In this document: in pieces, positions 15,536 through 25,252 of the stretch
How positions within the stretch are numbered: position 1 is the stretch's first letter
Layout of the letters: each line of letters opens with the position of its first letter
Source: a virus
Virus record (IMG/VR): IMGVR_UViG_3300029951_000276
Coordinates: 1-36,868 of that record
Strand: one strand, 5' to 3'
Length of the DNA: 36,868 bases
The notes under the pieces: generated by a model
Told to the model about the DNA's origin: nothing
The model's input: the letters and a program-made list of their open reading frames with translations, nothing else
The model's database searches: none
Program-made: the position numbers and the translations under genes

Positions 15536-17311
15536 TTAGTAGTTAAAGTCGTTGGCGTTTAGTGGATTGTTACTATCAGGCTTTGGTCTAGTACGCCTGA
15601 ATCTTTTTGGCTTGCCGCTTGCGCTATCGGCTTTGGTTGGCAGTATCTGATGAGAAGCAACACCACCAATCCCATACGGAGTAGTATCAGCCATCGCATC
15701 TCTAGCAAGCGGCTTCCACGCATCTGGATGCCTGTTATCAGTGTGCGCTGCTTTATATGCATCCTGCGCGCCCTGAATTAGCATGTTGGCATTCGGCCCC
15801 ATAATCTGGCCTGCTAGGTTATTACGTGCCGCGCCTCTAGTATATCCAGTCGCTACTCCGAAACTTGCAAGATGGCTCAGACTATCAATTGTATTCAGAG
15901 CTATTCGTGCGGCACTTGCAGCATTTTGTCTTCCAGCGAGCGCGTCATAAACAACACCTGCTGGAGTTGCTTCAACTCTATTAGCAAGATGCTTACCCGG
16001 ATCATCCCAGTCGTGGCCTATTAGTAGCCGCTCTGCTTCGTAGAGCGTAGCCCCTAGTACTGGAAACGCCATACTCATAAGCCCGATGTTCCTAGCTATT
16101 CCTACAAAGTCCCCTTGCTGGTACTGACGCTTGAATACATTCTGGATAAACCGTGCCTGATTAGCGGTGTATGAATGGAATGCGCCCATTACTCTAAATA
16201 TAGGACTGCTTTGTCCAAGTGCGGTACGTCCTTCTCCTTGATTCAAGAATGCCCGTACATTCGTCCCGTGGTAATAAGCCTTCTGTATATCACTAGCATC
16301 AAGCTGAAACTTCTGCGCTTGTATCTTCATAGGATCAAGCCCGAGTTCTCTTAGTACCGGGAGCGCCTTTTTACCATTCCCTCGTGCCAGATTCTGCACC
16401 GCCTCATCCGCTGCTAACTTACTCGCGTGCGCGCTCATCAGAAGAGTATTATATCTAACAGAAGACATTCCAGGTATGTACATGTTCTTGTGAATAAACT
16501 CACCAACACTACCGGGCATGTATTGCGAGATCTTACCAGCCTTAAAAGCCTCATGCTCCCTATATCCATTCATTGTTAGTTCGCTAATAGCGTTCGTTGC
16601 AAGTACAGTAGCCTCGGCTCCCTTGCGTGTACTGGGGTTGAAAGTCTGGTCCAGTACTTTTGCGTAGGTCTGAAATCCGTCACTCATCAGTATATTCAGA
16701 TTAGAAGTAAGATGCGGAATAGCGGCCTTGTACGCAAGTATCGACTGATGTACTCGCCCAGCCTTCTCGATAAGATTAGGGTCACGATACTTAGAAGGCG
16801 GGGTCTGAAACCTAGTATCCTCGTTCCCCTTCCTCATATCTCGGTCGAACTTAGAAAGCCCCTCTGCATCCGGTGATTCCTTGAACAGAATATTAAGATG
16901 GTCCGCTAGAATATCCGCCCGATTCTTACCAACAGTCTTCTCAACATGCTTAAGCACCGCTTGTATTCCAGAACGATTCGGCCCAAATACATTCTCCGAT
17001 GCTTGCTTCTGCGCTTCTTTAGTAATATCAGCCGCAGGCTTTGTACCGCCTGCTAGTTTAGCTTGCTCCACGCCCTTAGAAGTAAGCTGGTTTACCTGCT
17101 CTTTATACGGCCCTTGGTAAGTATCCCACAGGTGCTTAGCAGCAGGGATATCTTGGAATGCGGCTTCCGGCCTAAACATACCATGATACAGTCCAGTCTC
17201 AACTCCCTCGGCTACTCTATTAACAGCCACTGGATTAGCAGCAACCTTACTTCCGATCTTTTCAACAGCACCCTTAGCAAGATCCGCAACCGCGTTATAA
17301 AATCCGCCCAT
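15536..17311 (-). CDS. Internal virion (ejection) protein, 591 aa
   Basis: ATG 17311 with an AGGAG site. Large, mixed helical protein with Ala-rich segments, a hydrophobic stretch FVGIARNIGLMSMAFPVLGATLYEA around 410-435, and a basic C-terminus (KPKRFRRTRPKP). It follows three other proteins with the look of podovirus ejection proteins, in the order adaptor, A, B, C, D. By analogy with P22 gp7/gp20/gp16 or T7 gp14-16 it would be injected with the DNA and span the envelope. The call rests on position, size and composition; no catalytic motif is seen. Confidence 0.5.
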   Translation of the reverse strand: MGGFYNAVADLAKGAVEKIGSKVAANPVAVNRVAEGVETGLYHGMFRPEAAFQDIPAAKHLWDTYQGPYKEQVNQLTSKGVEQAKLAGGTKPAADITKEAQKQASENVFGPNRSGIQAVLKHVEKTVGKNRADILADHLNILFKESPDAEGLSKFDRDMRKGNEDTRFQTPPSKYRDPNLIEKAGRVHQSILAYKAAIPHLTSNLNILMSDGFQTYAKVLDQTFNPSTRKGAEATVLATNAISELTMNGYREHEAFKAGKISQYMPGSVGEFIHKNMYIPGMSSVRYNTLLMSAHASKLAADEAVQNLARGNGKKALPVLRELGLDPMKIQAQKFQLDASDIQKAYYHGTNVRAFLNQGEGRTALGQSSPIFRVMGAFHSYTANQARFIQNVFKRQYQQGDFVGIARNIGLMSMAFPVLGATLYEAERLLIGHDWDDPGKHLANRVEATPAGVVYDALAGRQNAASAARIALNTIDSLSHLASFGVATGYTRGAARNNLAGQIMGPNANMLIQGAQDAYKAAHTDNRHPDAWKPLARDAMADTTPYGIGGVASHQILPTKADSASGKPKRFRRTRPKPDSNNPLNANDFNY

Positions 17312-17321
17312 CGTATTACTC

Positions 17322-19715
17322 CTATTGGATTATTCCGCCGAGCTTCTTGTCTGCTACGTGCAGAAGGATATTGTGAGAGGACTCAGCTAGTGTGCGCTTG
17401 AAAGTGATGTACTCATCAGGGGTTGTGATATTAGCAGAAGCCGCTTGTATTGCCTTCACAGTGGCATCAAACCCCTTCAGTGCATGTGGATGTTGCTTCA
17501 ACGCCGCTCTAGCAGGAGCCAACATAGCAGCATCCGTTTCCTCACTTAATTGATGCTGCCACTTTGTCCAACTAAACGGTGCAGTAAGTTTCGAGCTTCG
17601 GAACATATTACCTTCAGAAGCCAGCCGTCCAGAGCCAGCAAGATTAGAAAGATGCACATGGAGCCAATCTGCTTCTTTCTGGATATCTTTAGTAGAGGCA
17701 TTCTCGTAGCCTTTCAGTTGTTTGATTCTATATACGAGCGAGTTTGCCAAGCCCTCGGGGAGTTGTTTGCGGTTGCCGTAGTGATAGAGGAATTCGTGCG
17801 CGGCATTTTCAAAGTGAAGTCTATTACCGCCAGCGTCTCGAAGAAGTTTCTTGAACTTAATAAGACCTTCCTTCGATCTATCACTAATAGCTTCTGCTAC
17901 TTGAATCCGATTGCGAGGCGCTCTTAGGTATGCATTGGTATCTACCTTGTGCTGAGCGAATTGCTCAGGACTAATACTAGTCCCCTTAGTCCGCTTCTCA
18001 GCTTTGTTCAGCTTCTTAGTAGCTCCCTCTACATTGGATATCCCGGTTTCTTTAGCGATAGCAGAGATGTTATTCTCTGTAACCGCGCCGGGAATATCAA
18101 CGCCGAGCTTCTCCAGACCCGCTGCGAAGTTATTGAATGCTGGACTAGCAATACGCGCCTTAGCAATATTCTGTGTGACTTCATCTTTGTGGAGTTCAGG
18201 AAGATGCACAGGTGCTTCTAGTGCGGCCTGATTTATCTGCTGCCAACGCTCTGCTAGTACCTCAAGCTTATCCTTATCTTCCAGCCCCACTAGTGGCTTG
18301 CCGTACTTAGCCATAGCGATTGAGTTCTGAGATACCTTCTCGGCTTCGTGAAGTTTAGCCATTACTGGATCCATCTCATTACGCTTAGCTTCTGCGCGTC
18401 GTGCTAACTCCTCATACCCCTTCTGCTGCGTTTCACGGCTGCCATACGAATACACATTCATATCCGCATCTGTGAAATGTCCAGTAGTATCAGTCGCAGG
18501 GTGTACTATAATCCCATGTGTTAGTTCATGGTCCTTGCCAATAGTAAGGTCAGTTAGATTCCCCGGCTTCATAAACCAATCATCAGCATGGTTCATTTCC
18601 GCGTGCGCGCTTTGTGCTACATCCTGCGCGAATGGAATCCCGCCCATCGCGATAGTATTAGCGGTCCACTTCTTAATCAGCGGCGCACTAGCTATCTTCT
18701 GAATTAGCTTCTGGCCAGTTTCGCTCTTAGCAAACTCCCCACCTACAGCACTAGCATACTTCCCTCCAATAGCCGCCGCTCCCTCAAACTCCGCAACTCC
18801 CTTAGCTTCATTAGCCGCTGTAGTTTTATTCCCGCCACTCTCACTAAGACTCGCCAAGTAGAAATCGCTCGCACTAATAATCCGCTTCGCTACGAACTTC
18901 CCCACCGGAGTAGAAGCAAGACGAGCGGTAAGAGGTAATACCTTCGCAGCAGCTTCCCCAGCGCGCGCCACAGGAGCAACAGCGCCGATTGCTTCATAGA
19001 GTGGCAAAGTTGCAATAAGCTCTCCAGTAAGACCAGCAAGGCTCCCGATAACAGTATCCCGAGGATGAGTTTGAATCCAAAAGTCATCACTCTGGATTTT
19101 CGCACGCTGAGCATCTTCGTAGTTAGATACATTTCGCTGAATGCTCTTTTCTATGTTTGCACTCTTAGCAAGCAAGCCAGTATCATCTTTATGAGAGAAG
19201 TAACTATCCAATCCATGCATAGATGAAAAGGCTTTGTTAGTAACCTTAGCGCCAAATAGCGCAATTCCGTCCCACGCTTTCGAGGCGCCTACTACTAAGT
19301 CCTTCCCCATCTGGTCTTGACGATCTGTACTATAAGACTCACTCAGCTTCTGCTGCTTGCCAGCCGTGTGGATATTATAATCCCTAATACTAGTATCACG
19401 GCCGGTAGCACCAACCCAAGTATTTTTATCCGGTACAGGAAGATGAAAGCCTGCATACGACTTAGGAACGTATTTATCATAAATACTAGCCCTCACTTTC
19501 GCCTTATGCTCTTCAGGGAGCGCCTGATACTTAGGGTCGGCTTTTACATCCTCCAACCGCTTAGCAATAGCCGCTCCCCTACTTGCAAACGAAGGTAATG
19601 ATAGAATCTTATTAGTGTCCGTAGTTGGCTTCGTCGTCGTCGCCGCCGGATTCGTCTGAGTCGTCGGAACCGACTGATTCGAGGTCGGCATCTCCAGCGG
19701 ATTTATCGTTGCCAT
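17322..19715 (-). CDS. Large internal virion protein, 797 aa
   Basis: Start chosen at ATG 19715 (GGAG 8 bases upstream); the frame extends to a TTG at 19727. The N-terminal ~40 residues are Thr/Pro-rich and disordered (encoded in the overlap with the upstream gene). Residues ~220-270 form an Ala/Gly-rich hydrophobic segment (TVIGSLAGLTGELIATLPLYEAIGAVAPVA) that could enter a membrane. Long helical Lys/Glu regions follow. Size and place fit an ejection protein. An HELTH string at 396-400 resembles HExxH, but without a convincing protease context. Confidence 0.5.
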   Translation of the reverse strand: MATINPLEMPTSNQSVPTTQTNPAATTTKPTTDTNKILSLPSFASRGAAIAKRLEDVKADPKYQALPEEHKAKVRASIYDKYVPKSYAGFHLPVPDKNTWVGATGRDTSIRDYNIHTAGKQQKLSESYSTDRQDQMGKDLVVGASKAWDGIALFGAKVTNKAFSSMHGLDSYFSHKDDTGLLAKSANIEKSIQRNVSNYEDAQRAKIQSDDFWIQTHPRDTVIGSLAGLTGELIATLPLYEAIGAVAPVARAGEAAAKVLPLTARLASTPVGKFVAKRIISASDFYLASLSESGGNKTTAANEAKGVAEFEGAAAIGGKYASAVGGEFAKSETGQKLIQKIASAPLIKKWTANTIAMGGIPFAQDVAQSAHAEMNHADDWFMKPGNLTDLTIGKDHELTHGIIVHPATDTTGHFTDADMNVYSYGSRETQQKGYEELARRAEAKRNEMDPVMAKLHEAEKVSQNSIAMAKYGKPLVGLEDKDKLEVLAERWQQINQAALEAPVHLPELHKDEVTQNIAKARIASPAFNNFAAGLEKLGVDIPGAVTENNISAIAKETGISNVEGATKKLNKAEKRTKGTSISPEQFAQHKVDTNAYLRAPRNRIQVAEAISDRSKEGLIKFKKLLRDAGGNRLHFENAAHEFLYHYGNRKQLPEGLANSLVYRIKQLKGYENASTKDIQKEADWLHVHLSNLAGSGRLASEGNMFRSSKLTAPFSWTKWQHQLSEETDAAMLAPARAALKQHPHALKGFDATVKAIQAASANITTPDEYITFKRTLAESSHNILLHVADKKLGGIIQ

Positions 19716-21162
19716 TAGAATCTCCAAGGAGTGCAGTCGGTAATTGGGTCATAAAATTAGCAATCCCACTGCCAACCCCGGAACCCGAGCTAGGTGTTTC
19801 TTTCGTTTCAGGTGGTGCATTTGGATCAAGATTAAACTTAGAAGCCCGCATCTTCTGCAATTGCATCAAGTAATCAGTGTCCATCTTCTTCTGGAGTTCT
19901 ACTTGTTTTAGCTGTTCCTGCTTTTGCTGCGGGTTTGCGGCGGAAGCATTAATATCTAATACTTTCTTCCCGGCAGCTAGGATAGATTGATTGACAGTAT
20001 TTATATCCTTATCAACAGCACCCAATGCATCAGTCTTTATCTTTGTCTGATTCTCTTTCCCGAGTCTATTATCATCCGCGATCTTCAATGAAGCATTAAC
20101 CTTCATTGTAGTCTCAGCAAGCGAGTTAGCATTCCGCATCGCAACTCTACGCATTGCCGCCGCGTTATTAGCATCCGCTAGTGCAGCTTTCGCTATATCA
20201 CCTTGGTACTGTTTCTGTAAATCAGTAGCCGCTTTATACTCAGCCCGCGCGTTAGTATTACCTTCTTTAATCGCCTGCATCTGAGCCGCGGATTCTGCTT
20301 GGATCATTTTTGGTATTACATACTGCGTTAGCTGCTTCTGTGCCGCTTGTTTCTGTGCGAGAGCCGCAGCGTACTGCGGGTTGTTCTCGATAGTTTTCTG
20401 GTCCTTAGCAAGTGCTGCATCAGCGTATGGAGTTGCGCTTCTTGCTGCTGGCTGCGCTTGTGCAGGCTGTTGCGGTTGAGCTTGCGGTTGCGCTACTGGC
20501 TTCGGCGCATTACCATCACTCGCTCCCTTAGATGCAAGCTGTGCTACTTGATGCTCAGCAGGATTGTCACTATTAAAGGCACCTGCCGCTTTATGTTCCT
20601 TTACAGCTTCCTGAAATGCTTTAATCTCAGGAGTTTTATTCTTATCCATGTCCGTGAAACTAATATCCATAGCCTTCTGAATCTGCTTAGCCTTCTTCGG
20701 GTCAGTAAGAATAGCCTCTAATTGCTTCTTATTCGCTGCGAGTACTCCCTGCGCGATCTTATTATTAGGATCTTGCTGAAGTACCTGCTGAGCATTAGCA
20801 ACATTCTGCTTCGCGCTCATTACATTCTTGATATCATCCTTAAGTCGGTCCTGCTTGTTCTGTTCGATCTTATTAACCGCGCCACCAACCAAACTCAGCA
20901 GCGACCCAATTCCATTATTCTTTTTAGTCTGCTGCTGTTGTGGATTAGTGCCAGTAGGTCTAACAGGAGTCCCAGTAGTAAATTGCGGCACATTAGGAAC
21001 ACTACGTGGCTGAGCTAACTGCGTGCCCTGCGAATAAGGAGACGGTAGTGGCGCATTAGCCTGTGCAGCTATTTGGCCAATAACATCAGCAGCCCCCGAC
21101 TGACTAACAGGAGCAACTTGCGGTGCTTGGATACTCGGTACTGTAGGTACATTATCAGCCAT
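19612..21162 (-). CDS. Coiled-coil internal virion protein with acidic tail, 516 aa
   Basis: Starts by TAATG overlap with the gene upstream; GGGAG lies before it. The N-terminal ~80 residues are Gln/Pro/Asn-rich. From ~95 on are long Ala/Lys/Gln helices (LAKDQKTIENNPQYAAALAQ type) that suggest coiled coils, and a Pro/Gln repeat (PVAQPQAQPQQPAQAQP) lies in the middle. The last ~35 residues are Asp/Ser/Glu-rich. Its 3' end overlaps the next gene by 104 bases, an unusually long overlap. Probably an ejection protein; this is inferred from order and composition. Confidence 0.5.
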   Translation of the reverse strand: MADNVPTVPSIQAPQVAPVSQSGAADVIGQIAAQANAPLPSPYSQGTQLAQPRSVPNVPQFTTGTPVRPTGTNPQQQQTKKNNGIGSLLSLVGGAVNKIEQNKQDRLKDDIKNVMSAKQNVANAQQVLQQDPNNKIAQGVLAANKKQLEAILTDPKKAKQIQKAMDISFTDMDKNKTPEIKAFQEAVKEHKAAGAFNSDNPAEHQVAQLASKGASDGNAPKPVAQPQAQPQQPAQAQPAARSATPYADAALAKDQKTIENNPQYAAALAQKQAAQKQLTQYVIPKMIQAESAAQMQAIKEGNTNARAEYKAATDLQKQYQGDIAKAALADANNAAAMRRVAMRNANSLAETTMKVNASLKIADDNRLGKENQTKIKTDALGAVDKDINTVNQSILAAGKKVLDINASAANPQQKQEQLKQVELQKKMDTDYLMQLQKMRASKFNLDPNAPPETKETPSSGSGVGSGIANFMTQLPTALLGDSNGNDKSAGDADLESVGSDDSDESGGDDDEANYGH

Positions 21163-21875
21163 TACAATTCTCCCAGAGCACTTAGAATATCACTAAACCC
21201 GCCAGTGCCACTTGCCGCAGTGTTATTAAGAGCATTTGCGCCGCCACTAACCAATGACGAAATACCACTCCCAGCACTACCAAGAACATCCCCAAGTGAA
21301 CTCAAGAATGAACTATCACCACCATGCGCGGAACCCTCACTAGTCAGCGCACTTAGTAATGTCCCTTCCTCGTTAAGTTCCATACTGGAATCAGTAGCTT
21401 GTTCCGAGGTATTAACTTGCGATGCAAAATCTCCTTGCGCTAGTGCGGCGGTACTACTATTAGGACTAATACCAGAAGCTGCTTCCTGAGCACTGATATT
21501 AGCTGATTGTATTCCTGCCTGCTGCTGTATCTGAGCATTCTCCGCAGTAATAGCCGAATCGGTACTAGTACCAAGCCCCGACAGCACACTAGTAATAGCC
21601 CCACCAGCAGAGCCATATGTGGCATTAAAATCTCCACCGACTGTGTTAGCTGCGGTCCCGGTAAAATTAATCCCATCTGTACCTTGTACTGTGCTTGTAG
21701 GCACGCTGCCCGGAGCGGCGTAAGTATTACTACCAGCAACTCCAGCTGATGGTTGCGATGGGTTAGTAATAGGAATCCCACCATCTACTAACTGCCCATT
21801 ACTAGCTCCACCCATCCCCGGCATTGGTACTTGTGGCCCCCCGGCAGTTCCAACCGCTGTACTCTGAATAGCCAT
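21162..21875 (-). CDS. Small internal virion protein, Gly/Ser/Ala-rich, 237 aa
   Basis: ATG 21875 comes directly after the stop of the adaptor gene, with AAGGAG inside that gene's end. The first ~100 residues are low-complexity Gly/Pro/Thr. The middle (AQIQQQAGIQSANISAQEAASG) is helical, and the C-terminus is Gly/Ser/Leu-rich with an amphipathic end. Position after the adaptor matches the first ejection protein of podoviruses (P22 gp7 place). No homologue recognised. Confidence 0.45.
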   Translation of the reverse strand: MAIQSTAVGTAGGPQVPMPGMGGASNGQLVDGGIPITNPSQPSAGVAGSNTYAAPGSVPTSTVQGTDGINFTGTAANTVGGDFNATYGSAGGAITSVLSGLGTSTDSAITAENAQIQQQAGIQSANISAQEAASGISPNSSTAALAQGDFASQVNTSEQATDSSMELNEEGTLLSALTSEGSAHGGDSSFLSSLGDVLGSAGSGISSLVSGGANALNNTAASGTGGFSDILSALGEL

Positions 21876-22658
21876 TTACCATCTCCTTGTGCCGACTGGT
21901 CGGATTTGTTTCATCCCTTGGTTAGATACTGTGTCGTTTTCCATCTGGGAAACGCGGGCGGTTAATAGCCCAACATCGCCTTTTTTCTTCGGGTCGCCAA
22001 ATAGTGTATTGCGATAAGCACTAGCGTAGTCCAGCATTCTAAGATTCCCGGCCCCTCTAAGAGCCGCACCGTATTCAATAAGCTCCCGCCAGTCGTCGTC
22101 CAGCAGAATGATATCAGTAAGAGCCGCTGGTTGTGAGAAAGGATGCTGTATCTGATAGCGCATGTATGAGTAATAAGTATTAATCGGCTGTGGCGCAATG
22201 AATACTTGATTCTGATACCGCGACCAGTAAGCGGGAGTTCCTGGAGTACTGAACATAAGTTCTAAGGAATCTATGCTCTTATATGTAAGTCCAATGCCGG
22301 GATTATACTGAGGCACTCCAGCTAACGGCACATTGTAGAACATGAAGAAGCTTGGGATTAACTTCGGGTTCGAGTTATACTGGTTCTGCGGAGTCGGAAT
22401 ATCTCCAGCATTAACCCAAGTACTGAACGGATACTGAAACTGCCCAGTAGTCATTTGCACCGGAGTGGTAGTAGTCCGTTGCAGTCCGGTAAAAGGATAA
22501 CTCTGACTATACTCCAGCACCGTATCCGCAATCCACTGCGCGCCGAGAGTAAGCACATCCCCTCTATTAGAAAGCTTCGCAGCCACACCACCAATAGGCG
22601 GCCCGCTAGTCCAGCCAATCCCCATCAATAAATCCTGCACTGTATACGGATACGCCAT
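21876..22658 (-). CDS. Head-to-tail adaptor (P22 gp4-like tail accessory factor)
   Basis: 260 aa, AGGTGA before ATG 22658. The C-terminal half has the feature typical of short-tail adaptor proteins: LLDDDWRELIEYGAALRGAGNLRMLD, a helical repeat that packs on the portal ring, followed by YRNTLFGDPKKKGDVG. The N-terminal half is mixed and aromatic (TVLEYSQSYPFTGLQ). Its neighbours are the gp10-like hub and the ejection proteins. Length is close to other podovirus adaptors. Confidence 0.6.
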   Translation of the reverse strand: MAYPYTVQDLLMGIGWTSGPPIGGVAAKLSNRGDVLTLGAQWIADTVLEYSQSYPFTGLQRTTTTPVQMTTGQFQYPFSTWVNAGDIPTPQNQYNSNPKLIPSFFMFYNVPLAGVPQYNPGIGLTYKSIDSLELMFSTPGTPAYWSRYQNQVFIAPQPINTYYSYMRYQIQHPFSQPAALTDIILLDDDWRELIEYGAALRGAGNLRMLDYASAYRNTLFGDPKKKGDVGLLTARVSQMENDTVSNQGMKQIRPVGTRRW

Positions 22659-22665
22659 AGTTCAC

Positions 22666-23055
22666 CTATATTAAGATCCAGATAGTTATATCCGTTGTGT
22701 TGTTAGAGGTTTGTAGAGTGATATTAGTCGCTGTAGCTGCTATAGTCCCGTACCAAACATCCGCTGCTGCGTACTTAGCTATCACTATGAATCCAGTGGG
22801 CACCGAATTAAGATTATGCGCTATGGTCAAATTAGCATTAGCCGCTGGCCAACTCGCAGGCAACGCGTTCGGATTTGCCGTGCTCCCAATCCTAATACAA
22901 ACCCCGACCATATTATCAGTACTGAAAGTAAGCGGCTGGCCATTAGCATCAAATGTGAGTCCATTTCCCGGACTCACATTTCCACTTAGCACCTGATTGA
23001 ACGACTTATTAAGCTGATCTTGGTCGGAAGAACCAGAAGGTGTGCGTGCTTGCAT
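22666..23055 (-). CDS. Beta-rich small tail/fibre-associated protein, 129 aa
   Basis: Begins by TAATG overlap with the hub gene, with GGAG 10 bases upstream. The C-terminal part, AHNLNSVPTGFIVIAKYAAADVWYG, is a pattern seen in small phage fibre-tip or knob domains. The first ~25 residues are polar (SGSSDQDQLNKSFNQ). It is co-translated with the hub, so a tail component is likely. No named family. Confidence 0.45.
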   Translation of the reverse strand: MQARTPSGSSDQDQLNKSFNQVLSGNVSPGNGLTFDANGQPLTFSTDNMVGVCIRIGSTANPNALPASWPAANANLTIAHNLNSVPTGFIVIAKYAAADVWYGTIAATATNITLQTSNNTTDITIWILI

Positions 23056-24689
23056 TAGTCGATATCTCCATCTGCGTAAGTTCCGCTCATCATGGCTTTG
23101 ATAATAACGCCTTTGAAGGCAGTAGAAGTAATGCTGAGTTGCGGGTCTTCTCCGGTGTAGATGCCTTGATTGGAGTAGTAGGTCTTCGGAGTGGTAGTGC
23201 CGTCCAGCACGATAGTACCGAAGGCTGTCCCAGAAACACTAAGCGTTAGAGTTCCATTCCCGTATGCTTTTACTAGTACTCGACGAATCGTAGGCTCACG
23301 CCCGAGTTTAATCTCTTCTTTCCTGAATGTGAGATTCAAAGGCCCGGCGGTATTAGTCGTGGAATCAGTAGTATTAGCTTTGTACAAGTACGGAGTCATT
23401 ACTACTGTCACGGGAGTCGCATACTGCACGACCATATAAACAAGTGTCAGAGGATTCGAGAACTGAGCATCTGCGAATATGGAGGGGTCAAAGTCGAAAG
23501 TATTAATCTTCAACTGAGTAACAAGCCCGCCTGTCTGCGAAGTACCATGCTGTGCGTTTACAAGATCATCGACATTGTACTTGATGTAACTCCAAATACC
23601 GGTTTTCACATCCATCAGCCATACATTAAATACTTGCTGCGAGGCTCCATTCTCAAGTATCGCGCAGACCATGTAAAACGGAGTAGGATAGTTCGCATTG
23701 AAAGCGTACAGTAATACATTCCCCGCTACTGGCCTAATAAAATCAGCCGAAGTATTCATAGGTTGGAATGAGTCTAAGATAGCGGTTCTAGCGGAGCCGG
23801 AGATATCATTGAATCCCGCTCCGGTACTTATAGAATACACTCCACTATCAGTGACTCCATAACCAATCTGGCCGTACTGTATTAGGGAGTCCGGGAAAAT
23901 AATACCCTGCCCTACCTCAGAAGTCCAGAGCACTGTGAAACTAAACGGCCCGATAGCTACTCCAGTAGGACTCATTTCCACAAGTCCCTTTTCAGTAACT
24001 GCCAGCCCAACACTAGCGAAGGACAAAAATCCAGTAATCTGGTCCTCAATGGCTGCTAGTGTGTTAAAACCAGCAGTCCTGTTACTAGCTGGATCCCATG
24101 TGGTAAATTCCCCCGGCCCGCTCCAATTAACTCGATTCGGCTGCACACCATCTGTATTCTGGTTTACGTTCATCTGGAGTAAGTAATCATCAAGCACGCC
24201 GAATACTTTACCACCGACATAGTTAGAACCGAGTGCATAAGTAGTACCGTCGAAGGTATAAATACTCTGCCGAGAATAGACTGCGATATATGCAACTCCA
24301 TTAACAATCTGCACAGCAGTTGGGATATTTCCAGAACCAGCCCAGGGAGCATCTGAAGTTTGATGCTGTTCGTTGAATGAGAACGGGCTAATAATAACCT
24401 GATACCCATAGATATACCCAAACTGATCCACAGCCCAGAGTGCCCCATTTAACTCAAAGATCTGATAGATTTGCGAAGTCGGGAGGAATGGGACAAAGGT
24501 AAACTTAGTAGGATCAGCTACTAGATTTATCTGACATAGTACATTATCAACCGGCACTACCCCTTGCTGCTGTACTAATTGATTAGGGGCAATATCCACC
24601 GGGTCAGAATCCGAAGCCACCCCGCCCCAAGGCTTTTCGTAATATATCTCGAAATGATTATTAGAAGTCTCACGAAGTCCAGAGGGCAT
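23055..24689 (-). CDS. Tail hub/stabilisation protein (P22 gp10-like beta-propeller)
   Basis: 544 aa, AGGA before ATG 24689. Repeated beta blades are visible (IYQIFELNGALWAVDQFGYIYGY; AVQIVNGVAYIAVYSRQSIYTFDGTTYALG), then VNWSGPGEFTTWDPASNRTAGFNTLAAIEDQITGFL, a signature region of gp10-like podovirus tail stabilisation proteins. The C-terminal third is another beta domain. In P22 this protein plugs the tail between adaptor and needle. Order with the adaptor (21876) fits. Exact family assignment by eye is moderate. Confidence 0.6.
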   Translation of the reverse strand: MPSGLRETSNNHFEIYYEKPWGGVASDSDPVDIAPNQLVQQQGVVPVDNVLCQINLVADPTKFTFVPFLPTSQIYQIFELNGALWAVDQFGYIYGYQVIISPFSFNEQHQTSDAPWAGSGNIPTAVQIVNGVAYIAVYSRQSIYTFDGTTYALGSNYVGGKVFGVLDDYLLQMNVNQNTDGVQPNRVNWSGPGEFTTWDPASNRTAGFNTLAAIEDQITGFLSFASVGLAVTEKGLVEMSPTGVAIGPFSFTVLWTSEVGQGIIFPDSLIQYGQIGYGVTDSGVYSISTGAGFNDISGSARTAILDSFQPMNTSADFIRPVAGNVLLYAFNANYPTPFYMVCAILENGASQQVFNVWLMDVKTGIWSYIKYNVDDLVNAQHGTSQTGGLVTQLKINTFDFDPSIFADAQFSNPLTLVYMVVQYATPVTVVMTPYLYKANTTDSTTNTAGPLNLTFRKEEIKLGREPTIRRVLVKAYGNGTLTLSVSGTAFGTIVLDGTTTPKTYYSNQGIYTGEDPQLSITSTAFKGVIIKAMMSGTYADGDID

Positions 24690-24697
24690 GGTTTATC

Positions 24698-24970
24698 CTA
24701 TTTGGTTATGAAGATACTAAGTGTTCCGCTGCCGAGTACAGTTACCGCGAGACCGTTAACCCAACTAAGAGTCCCAAAGGAGAACATAGGATCAGCGGTA
24801 TTAGCTAGTGTGTTGATAATCGTATTACCATTCTGATCCAGAATAATAAGCGCAGCACCTGCCGCTGGTTGATTCCAAAGAATATCCTTGATATATACTT
24901 TCCCATACCAGATAAGAGTAGTACCGGGAGTATCTATGAACCAAGGATTTGCTGTGATGTTATTAGCCAT
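24698..24970 (-). CDS. Small beta-rich virion protein, 90 aa
   Basis: ATG 24970 with GGGAG upstream. The sequence is all-beta in look (FIDTPGTTLIWYGKVYIKDILWNQPAAGAALIILDQNGN) with no charged clusters. It sits between the hub and a zinc-ribbon-like gene in the structural operon. Probably a minor tail or head component; no family recognised. Confidence 0.5.
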   Translation of the reverse strand: MANNITANPWFIDTPGTTLIWYGKVYIKDILWNQPAAGAALIILDQNGNTIINTLANTADPMFSFGTLSWVNGLAVTVLGSGTLSIFITK

Positions 24971-24980
24971 TTATTACTCC

Positions 24981-25250
24981 CTATATAAAGATATCGTCGT
25001 TCTGCCCATCAAGAGTCGGCATTGTTAGTTTCGGATCGGGTTGGAGATCGGGGGCTTCGATGATAATAGCAAGCGCGTCCGCAATACCCTTGTCGATCTG
25101 CCCAATAAGAATCTGGTCATAACAACGCTGGTCTAGTAATTTCCCGCGCTGCCACTGCATGTCTTTTACTGAGTTGCGAGTCCCGCACCTACCACAGAAG
25201 GCCCATGCGCCTTGTTGCCATGTGTGCTCATTAGCTTGTCCACGCGCCAT
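24981..25250 (-). CDS. Small zinc-ribbon-like protein, 89 aa
   Basis: ATG 25250 with an AAGGAG site. FCGRCGTRNSVKDMQWQRGKLLDQRCYD carries C19-x2-C22 and one more Cys at position 43, a partial zinc ribbon that lacks the usual fourth ligand. The C-terminal half is acidic with repeated Pro-Asp. Similar small CxxCG proteins occur in podovirus late operons, but I cannot name the family. Confidence 0.5.
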   Translation of the reverse strand: MARGQANEHTWQQGAWAFCGRCGTRNSVKDMQWQRGKLLDQRCYDQILIGQIDKGIADALAIIIEAPDLQPDPKLTMPTLDGQNDDIFI

Positions 25251-25252
25251 AA

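Noticed and set aside
18516-18530. HELTH string (HExxH-like) in the 797-aa internal protein
   Set aside because: A single five-residue match without a third zinc ligand pattern or protease context; chance is likely.
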